Source: Adiantum capillus-veneris
Lineage: Eukaryota; Streptophyta; Polypodiopsida; Polypodiales; Pteridaceae
Assembly: GCA_014529385.2 (NCBI GenBank)
Contig: CM043953.1
Span: 71,835,372-71,899,371, forward strand
DNA: 64,000 bases
Direction of reading: 5' to 3'
Below the pieces are notes generated by a model that saw only the letters and a list, made by a program, of their open reading frames with translations, did not search any database and was not told where the DNA came from. The translations under genes were made by a program, and so were the position numbers. Positions 56,592-64,000 of this stretch are shown piece after piece (positions within the stretch are counted from its first letter, which is position 1; each line of letters starts with the position of its first letter).

Positions 56592-57616
56592 TTGGTAACA
56601 AAGCTTTGGCAGTGTTCTATATCACTCAAGGAAAGAACCGCAAGAAATTTTTTGCTTGTTGCGGTCACACATAACCCAAGTCCACTTGGGCCTGTCGATT
56701 CCTAATCGTGTTTTTGAAGAGAGACAGGTAACCCAAGAAAGAAGGGCTTGTCCGGCCTCCCCATGTTCCTCTTCACTCATTGAGAGCGGACCGTGCACTT
56801 AGCGGCCGGCCAATCCACATGAGGTGGGAAAAAGAAACCTTGGTGTGAGCACAAGGCCACCAAGGGGTACACCCGCAAGGAAGAGTCAAGCTCGGGTAAG
56901 AGAAGCCTTCTCTAACACCGATTGCAAGCCCAAGAACCTCAAGAACCCAAGTTCCTCGTGAACTTAAGTACCAAAGATCTTAGTGTATGGTCATCACCCG
57001 AAGCGGAATGAATACTTTGCGTGAAGATGATGAGCATTGAGGTGGTGATGAATATTTTTTCCCACCAAGAGGTTTTCCCGACCCTCCTTCCCCATCTACG
57101 CCACGGGTTGTACCAAATCCTATGGAGGCTTTGGTCAAGACGATGATGAACATGATGCTACAACAAGAGACGCAACGAGCCGCCTTCCGAGAAGACAGAA
57201 AGGCGCCTTAGAGCGTGAGCGTGAGCAAGCACGCTTGGTGGCCAAAGAAAGAAAGGTAGCCTTGGAGCGTGAGTGTGAGCGTGAGTAAGCGCGCTTGGCA
57301 GCCGAAGGAAGAAAGGCAGCTATTGAGCTTGAGCGTGAGCAAGCACGCGAAGCCCAACGCATAGCAGCCGAAGACAGACGAGCGGCCTTGTAATTAGAAC
57401 GTGAGGCACAGAGAGACCCATGCATGCAAGAGTTGGTCCTACAAGTACTCACCTCGAAGTCCGACCCACTCAAGGACGTGGACGAATCATCAAGTAGCAC
57501 AAGTCGAGAAGCGGATTTCAACAACCCCGTCACTGAGAAGTTGACATTCAGTAAGTATGACGGTAAGATGGATGCTAATGTTATTCATTCTTGGTTGCAT
57601 CAATTTAATGCTTACA
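56592..57616 (+). pseudogene. Gypsy C second internal copy, leader and gag start
   Basis: Repeats 50837-51860 closely: TTGGTAACAAAGC primer-site-like start, leader, and the coiled-coil gag from ATG near 57121. Stops TAA 57286 and TAA 57391 are shared with the first copy. The codons matching two other stops of the first copy are still CAA (57340) and CAG (57409). It ends abruptly at about 57616 where B-family sequence begins. Confidence 0.85.
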
Positions 57617-58448
57617 AGACGGGAGCGCGCTCCTTACGCGATGAAGTAAGGGTGGGAGTGGCTAATAAGTCCGGGGTCGGGTCCCGAAGATTCTTTGATA
57701 ACAATTTCCACGGTGCCAGAGTGCTCTGTCTGCTCTTTGGTAGGACCGGTATGCTTTGAGAAAAGCACACGCCTCAAGCTTCGATACCACTATCACAAGA
57801 CAGGCACCACGTGCCAACAGAAAAGAACAGACTAAACAGACTTTTAGTACTTCCATAACAACTGAACTGAAAGAGATGCACGACACACGAGACGGGGAGT
57901 GGAAGAAATCCCCCCCAAGAGAGCATTGGCCCCAAACCTTGGCGCCCCTTTCGGTATTTCTTTATATTGCTTGAACTCAGTACATCGTCAATACTCCATC
58001 CTCTGCACCTCATGCGGAGCATGCCAGAGAATGAGCCCTTGCCTCATATTTAAAGGCCCTTGGCCTATGAAAAGCAATTTTCATGAAAAGCTAAAACTCA
58101 AAAGCAACTGCCCTAACAGCTGACGCCCAAAAGCTTTCGGCGCAATTTTTGGAAATCCGTACAGCCTATCAGCGCGAAATCCGGGATTGTCCATATAGTC
58201 TGCCACGTGGCACTGCCATTGCAAATCACGAGTGGCTGTACAGCCACCACAACATCATCTTTTGTGCAAGTTCTTTGGATGCTTAAATTAATGCCTTTAG
58301 TCACTCAGGCCCCATCGGCCATAAGTTGGTGTGAACACTTCCACTTCTTCTTTTGCTGCTTCTACTTCTACTTCTTAGGGTTTACTCTGCCGAGATCTAT
58401 AGGTTGGCTCCGTTCTTCAGTGGCTTGACACATCAGCAGTTTGTGACA
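57617..58448 (-). mobile_element. Gypsy B-family fragment B3 (5' LTR and leader)
   Basis: Reverse-oriented. The LTR occupies 57791-58448 (658 bp; minus strand TGTCACAAACTG to CTTGTGATA). The primer site TGGTATCGAAGC and about 170 bp of leader lie at 57617-57790. The rest of the element is gone and its end abuts the broken C gag. Confidence 0.85.
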
Positions 58449-58960
58449 AACAGCAATAGTGCTGCCAAGTACTACCCCAAAGACTGCAATTGAAATGCGG
58501 AAGAGTCCTGAGTTGGCAACAACTTCTGAACAACCTGCTGTCATTACTCTACTATTAATGAATCATCAGTAGAAAGGTTGTAGGCATTGCAAAAGAGCAA
58601 ATTGGTAGGCAGCATGGTCATGAATACATCTCAGAAGCTGCCAGCTCCATATAAAGTTCCTGTACTCACATACAAAACTAACAAGATAGATCCAGAAACC
58701 ATCTTGGATGGTTGTGTTGCCACGACCCACACGGGTTGGAAACTATACTCAATGCCATCGGTCAGACAATGGAAGCCCAGACTTCTATCAAGCAGTCTAA
58801 CATTACCCATCTGAAGGCTGAGCTGGAAAGAGAAATCATCCAATCTGAAGAACAAAGAAAAGAGCTCCTTTCCATGAAAGAAAATTTAATTAATGTTGAA
58901 TGTTAGTAGGAACAGGAGCCGGAAGACCATTAAGGCACATCAACAACAAGTAGAACAAAT
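58449..58960. other. Unassigned interval between B3 and D
   Basis: Short plus-strand frames, including a Glu/Lys-rich stretch near 58800-58906 (LKAELEREIIQSEEQRKELL) that looks like a coiled coil. It could be a gag scrap of another element. No LTR ends or duplications recognised. Confidence 0.35.
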
Positions 58961-59561
58961 TGTCACAACTTGGTGACGAGGCTGCCCAATACACACACAA
59001 CCGCCCTGCTGTTCCCGAGAAAATGGCGACTGTGAATGCTGACGTGGCCTGCGGTACGGACTGATTGCTAACGTGGCATACCCGGAATTTGCGGCGCGAT
59101 TTGCGGGTTGCTGACGTGGCAGCAGCGTACGGCACTTTTGCTTTTTGGCTACGCATGGCAAGGCTGATTTTTCCTACGCAAATGAAGGGGTAGCTTTTAG
59201 GAATAGGGTGCTTTATTTTAGAGAGCTCTTTGCTTTTATTTTTGAAGGCTTTTGAAACAGCTTTTGGGGCTCTGCTTTTGGCATCCCTTGTAAACTCTTT
59301 AAACAAGTAGTTTTGGCTCTCACTTCTCAGAGCATTTGGACGCAGAGTCTAAGAGTGAGTCCTGGCTACTCGCTTGTACTCTGAGTTGCAAATTAATACA
59401 GAAAGAAATACCGAAAGGGGCGCCAGTCTTTGGGGCCAATATCTCTAGGCACGGAACTTCGCCGGGCCAGGGTCGAATCAATTGTGAACTGTGAACTGTT
59501 TTGAAGTGATTATTTGTGGTGTCACGGTAGATTCTCGACTTGGAGTGTCCAGTCTGCTACA
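58961..59561 (+). repeat. Gypsy D 5' LTR
   Basis: About 601 bp. The right end is set by the primer site; the left end by TGTCACAA, which matches the first bases of the B LTR. It contains the conserved block at 59402-59440. Confidence 0.75.
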
Positions 59562-59562
59562 A

Positions 59563-59578
59563 TGGTATCAGAGCACGG
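59563..59578 (+). other. Gypsy D primer-binding site
   Basis: TGGTATCAGAGCACGG, a perfect 12-nt match to the usual initiator tRNA-Met complement TGGTATCAGAGC. Confidence 0.88.
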
Positions 59579-59624
59579 CCGATTTCTCTTCTACAGAAAA
59601 TCCGATCCTTTTTACGCGGCACTT

Positions 59625-61010
59625 ATGGCTTCAGGCATAGATCAGTCGACTTCCTTTGCATCCGGAGATGCGGAAAGAGATCACAACGAAGATTCAAGCG
59701 AGTACGGCCCACCTCGGCCTACTCAGGCAGAGCCCGAAGAGATGGAGTGTCGACGATTGATCAGCGATGTAACAAAGATGATGCTTAATTTTGCGAAGGA
59801 TCAAAATTTGCAAAATATATGAGCGAGACCTCTTTCGATGAGGTGCACTCACAGTGGCGGAAGACCAGGGAACCACCCCTCAAACCGGCTCTCAAGAAAC
59901 CTCCTACTCCCAGAATGTACACAGATCAAGAATTAGAAGAGGTGGTTGATGCATGAATTGCTCAGCTTTTTGACGCGCAAAAAAAAGCTAAAAAGCAGCA
60001 GAAGAAAGGCGCTGAATTCCTGGGTTATTTGGGTCGTCAGTCTACTTTTGAATCGGCAAGAAAGCAGAAGAAGCATGTTCGATTTGAAGGAGTACCCAGT
60101 TCTTCTTCTTCTTCCGATAGTTCTTCCAGCTCATTTGACTCGAGCGAAGAAGACCGAAAAGGCAAAAAGCGAAGCAAAAAGCAAAGCTTGACATTAGCTT
60201 TTATGCAAAGAAGAAGAATTTTTATAAAGCCAACCAGTATGACTTTCTGGAAGACAAAAGCAAGAAAGTCCGAGAGTTTAAGGAAGGTGGACAGTCAATT
60301 AAATTTGACACATTTTTTGGTTATAGAGATGCTTCGAAGGCTTTGTCTTTTATACAGCAGTTTGACATAGCTTTTTCGGGAGGGCATTACTCGAAGCACT
60401 CTAAGATTCGGAGGGCTACCTCTTACTTAAAGGGGAATGCTCGAACTTGGTGGTTCACGCTTCTATTAAACAAGACAGCGCCAGTTAAATGGCTGAAATT
60501 CAAAAGACTTTTTATTTCTTCATGGCTGACTCGAGAGTATGAAAGCGATATACGAACTGCTTGGAACCATCTTCGGATGACCAAGAAGGATACAGTGGAC
60601 GCTTATTGCGAGAGATTCTGGAGCTCTTTTCTATTCGCCTCTTCATTTAAGAAGATCTCGTTCAAGGAACAGATTGAGCGGTTTACCTTGGGTCTGCCTA
60701 CAGAGATCCGAGATCACTGCTTCGAACAAAAGTCAGCTTCCATTCAAAAGTTGATGAGTCATGGAAACGGGGTTCTGCCATTCACTCGGGCAGTTTGACC
60801 TACCCCACAGATGAAATCATGAAGAAAAGAGCCGAATAGACTTCCACAAATGAAAGTAGAAAGAGGAAGAGCAATCCAAAAAAGAAAGAAAAGGATGCAC
60901 GACCCAAACTCACTCCTCGAGAGAGAGAGCTCTCTACATCAAGGAGGGGAAGTGCTTTGGATGCGGGGAAACTGGGCATATCTCCACGAAGTGCCCTAAA
61001 AAGGCACAAA
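59625..61010 (+). pseudogene. Gypsy D gag pseudogene
   Basis: ATG 59625 opens an acidic N terminus. A frameshift near 59818 leads to a Lys/Ser-rich linker (serine run near 60090-60140), with a TGA at 59954. After more frameshifts (near 60200 and 60340) the capsid domain reads through 60343-60798 (ARTWWFTLLLN, ERFTLGLPTEIRDHC). The CCHC knuckle CFGCGETGHISTKC lies at about 60952-60995. A TAG near 60837 stands where Gln is likely. Domain order and the ERF-LGLP signature match gypsy B gag. Confidence 0.85.
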
Positions 61011-61084
61011 AAGAACAGAATGACAAGGACGATGAGAGGCCTAAGAGTTCGAGAGCAGCTGAGCAACGTGGAAGAAAAGGCAAG

Positions 61085-64000
61085 ATGAAAACACGACTGG
61101 TTCCAAATTGTGCGAGTATTGATCCCAGCACGATGGACGAGAGTACAGAACTTTGCCAAGCTTGGGGCAAAGTGAAAGACCAAAAAGCCTTGATCTTCTT
61201 TGATGGAGGAGCCAAGGCCAACTTCATTTCACCAGAATTGGCGGCGCGGCTCGAGATCACTCCTGATCGGATGGGACCACTAGCAGAGGCAGTTCTAGCG
61301 ACACCTGACAGGGACGTAGCCATTACACCTATCGTTGGCAAACTTCGGTTGCATTGTCAGGGCTATTTGGGGCATGAGAACTTTTACATAATGCCTTTGG
61401 AAGGTTGTGATGTCCTCTTGAGAATTCCCTGGTACCACAAGAACAACGACGTGGTCGACTATCGAGCGAGGAAAGCGACTTTGACCATAAAGAAGGGCAA
61501 AACCATTGTACTTGATGTAAAACTTAAGGGCGAGTGTCCCTATTGTATCGGCTTCAGCCATTTCAAAGTTAATGAAGTCCAGTTTGTTTGTTTACTCGAT
61601 CTTTTTAAAAGAGTTGAGTGATGAGGATAGGACAAATATGTCTGAACTTGATAAAGAACGCCAAGATTTTCTCCATGTTCATGTCGATTGCTTCTCAGAG
61701 GGCCTTCCAGGCGAGTTACCACCCACTCGTCCTGAAGATCATACCATTGATCTGATACCTGGAAGTACACTACCGAACCGGCCACCTTACCGTGTGAGCC
61801 GAGCCCAGAACGAAGAGATTATGAACCAAGTGAAAGACCTCTTGGAAAAGGGTCGTGTCCAGCTTAGTACTTCACCATATTGCTCTCCAGTGTTGTTGGT
61901 TTTGAAGAAAGGCGGATCTTGGAGAATGTGCATTGATTATAGAGCTCTCAACAAAATCACCATCAAGAACAAATTTCCGATTCCTAGAATCAATGATTTT
62001 TACTTGACCAACTTACAGGGATCCTCGTGCTTTAGCAGGATCGACTTGAAAAGTGGATATCATCAAATCCGAATCGCATCGGGAGACGTCTACAAGACAG
62101 CCTTTCGGACGACTTTTGGGTTATTTGAGTTTTTGGTGATGCCTTTTGGCCTAACCAATGCTCCTACGACATTTAACCGGATGATGGACAGGATTTTTCA
62201 AGAGTACAGACTATTTGTTGGCACTTTCTTTGACTACATCATTGTTTTCTCCAAGGATGAGGCAGAACATAGAGAACATCTGCTCTAGGTCTTTCAGGCA
62301 TTACGAGATCACAAGTTAGTGATTAATGCGAAGAAGAGTGAATTTTTCCTACCAAAGATACACTTTTTGGGACACATTGTCTGAGCAACAGGAGTGCAGA
62401 TGGATCCGGCCAAGATAGAGACTATCCGTGATTGGCCCGATTTTAAGAATGTCCATGAAGTTAGAAGCTTTTTGGATTGTGTTCGCATTGCAGGCGGTTC
62501 ATTAGAAAGTTTGCAGAGGTTGCTTCCCCTTTGCATATCTTGACAAGAAAGGAGTCCCTTTCTCGTGGGGACCCACAGAGGTGACTGTCTTTCAGACTTT
62601 GAAAGAGAAATTCACTACGCGACCAGTTTTGACTTTGCCGGACTTGCAGAAGTCGTTTGAAGTATATTGGGATGCTTGTGGTCGTAGTCTGGGTGCGGTC
62701 TTAATGCAAGAAGGCCATGTCATTGCTTACAAGAGACGATTGTTCTCAAGGCCGGAATTGACAGCACAGATTTATGAGAAAGAGCTTTTGGCGGTTACCA
62801 ATGCTCTTACTCAGTGGCAGCATTATCTACTCGGAGCGGATTTTACTGTCTTTACAGACCATGAGAGTTTACACTACTTGTCACAAAAGAAACTATCGAA
62901 AAAGCAGATACGGTGGGCGAACATCTTGTCACATTTTCACTTCCAAATTGTCCATATGCAGGGATAGAAGAATTTGGTGGCAGATGTTTTGTCTCGGAAG
63001 CCGTTGGTTCTGGCTATCTCTGCGATACATCATAGGAGCTTCGAGGATATGGTCGATCAGTATGCCACAGATACAGATTTTGCAGACATTTTCACACGAA
63101 AATGGGATGGGGAGACAGTAGCGGGATATTCCATTCGGGATGGCTACTTGATGAGGAAAACCATGTTGTGCGTTACACAGCCGTTGAGGGAAAAGGTTAT
63201 GACCGAATTTTTACAGGTCACCGCGGCATTGCTACCACCTTGAAAGGGGTAGAGAGATACTTCTTTTGGCCGAGACTCAAGAAGGATGTGGACGAGTTTG
63301 TGCGCAGTTGCTTGGTATGCCAGAAAGTCAAGTTTGACAGGCATAAAGCACAGGGATTGTTACAGCCTTTGCCCTTACCCACCGCCCCTGGGAAAGTATT
63401 GCAATGGATTTCATTTTTGATCTCCCAAGAACGTAGAGTCGTCACGCTGGTATCCAAACTGTTATTGAGAGATTAAGCAAGCAGGCTCATTTCATCTTAG
63501 TGAAGAAAACAATCACGCCAGATCACTTAGTGAGACTGTTTGTGGCCCAGATTTTCAGATTACATGGCATGCCTGAGATGATTGTCTCCGACAGGGACCC
63601 CAGATTCACAAGTTTGTTTTGGAAGGCAATTTGGGAGAAAATTGGCACGCGGTTGCAATTCTCATCATCTTTCCACCCGCAGATTGAGATTGCCAATTCA
63701 GTGCTTTTAGATTTATTGAAGTCTTATATCTTGGATCAGAAGACTCAATGGGAAAAGTATCTACCTTTGGTGGAATTTGCCTACAATAACACGATACACT
63801 CTTCAACGGGAAAGGCGCCATTTGAGATTATTGAAGGTGCTGCGAAGGTTCCACCCTTTCTAAGCACAAAAGATAAGATTTTTGAAGGCGATGAGTACAC
63901 GCGCGACTTGGACACGGCTTTTGCCAAGGTCCGCAAGGCTTTGCAGAAATCTCAGGAAAGACATAAAAAGGCAGCAGATCACCATCGTCGTGATTTGAAA
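61085..64000 (+). pseudogene. Gypsy D pol pseudogene (PR-RT-RNaseH-IN)
   Basis: Protease FFDGGAKANF (near 61198) with CDVLLRIPWYHKN flap region. RT core 61750-62290 with CIDYRALNK and [12 protein letters not shown], but the catalytic pair reads F-D-Y at 62229-62237, where the second Asp is replaced by Tyr. RNase H starts YWDACG (near 62668), with TDHESLHYL near 62857, ending ADVLSRK (near 62980) after a stop at 62966. Integrase zinc site RSCLVCQ (near 63305), then SDRDPRF (near 63590). The region of the third catalytic residue reads HPQIEIANSV, so the Glu seems lost. Stops at 62286 and 62382 and later frameshifts. Open to the window end. Confidence 0.88.

Larger units (their letters stand above)
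44754..57616 (+). mobile_element. Gypsy family C (chromovirus-like), LTR-internal-LTR-internal
   Basis: First LTR: about 44754-44788 plus 48824-50836, split by element B and by a hAT-type insertion. Internal region: 50837-55376. Second LTR: 55377-56591. This is followed not by flank but by another primer-site-like sequence and gag start (56592-57616), then cut off by a B-family fragment. Such sharing of an LTR usually comes from unequal recombination. A purine tract (TTTGAAAAGGAGGGGA) precedes the second LTR. Coding sequence is heavily mutated. Confidence 0.85.
58961..64000 (+). mobile_element. Gypsy family D, 5' LTR to integrase, cut by the window edge
   Basis: LTR 58961-59561 (TGTCACAACTTGG to CTGCTACA), primer site TGGTATCAGAGCACGG at 59563, gag, zinc knuckle, protease, RT, RNase H and integrase in gypsy order. 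The sequence runs off the right edge before the 3' LTR, so its length and target duplication cannot be seen. The reading frames are broken in many places. Confidence 0.92.

Overview
The window is repeat-dominated nuclear DNA of a land plant. The signs are copia and gypsy LTR elements with initiator-tRNA-Met-type or tRNA-Asp-type primer sites, a Helitron carrying an RPA gene, and a TDBD-PHD-GNAT chromatin gene of a plant-only architecture. A LINE ORF1-like fragment with an RRM-like core hints at a non-flowering lineage (fern, lycophyte or bryophyte), but this is inference. No tRNA, rRNA or CRISPR was recognised.

Layout. 1-3043: no gene, one long microsatellite. 3044-8222: complete but decayed copia element with 227-bp LTRs and TSD AGAAT. 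About 8854-29543: old Helitron on the minus strand (Rep-helicase pseudogene 9257-27705, five-exon RPA1-like gene 27786-29543). It is split inside its Rep domain by a very young 13.5-kb Ty3/gypsy element (12115-25620, TSD AATGG). 29544-33446: no gene; two tandem duplications and a MITE candidate. 34172-35869: the only intact host-type gene, an IDM1-like TDBD-PHD-GNAT protein. 36000-40000: an orphan host-type exon and two LINE-like fragments. 40070-64000: a nested gypsy cluster. It comprises family B (gag-protease only, 44789-48823, TSD CATGT, plus two reverse-oriented partial copies), family C (chromovirus-like, arranged LTR-internal-LTR-internal, plus a solo LTR with TSD CTTCT), an 874-bp hAT-type transposon inside a C LTR, and family D (58961 to the window edge).

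The most unusual object is the young gypsy element. Its gag-protease and pol frames are continuous except for one in-frame TAG. Its pol carries, downstream of the integrase, a second retropepsin-like domain with an intact DTGA motif, while the first protease has DGGA. It also has four W-[VI]-P-K motifs in the tail, a second polypurine tract identical over 11 nt to the priming tract, and an extra 140-codon ORF before the 3' LTR.

How the parts relate: gypsy B probably depends on a relative for RT and integrase, and its gag and protease resemble those of D. Families B and D share a conserved LTR block with a GGCGCC palindrome. Most inactivating changes are C-to-T or G-to-A transitions (CAG, CAA and TGG to stop), as expected from deamination of methylated cytosines.
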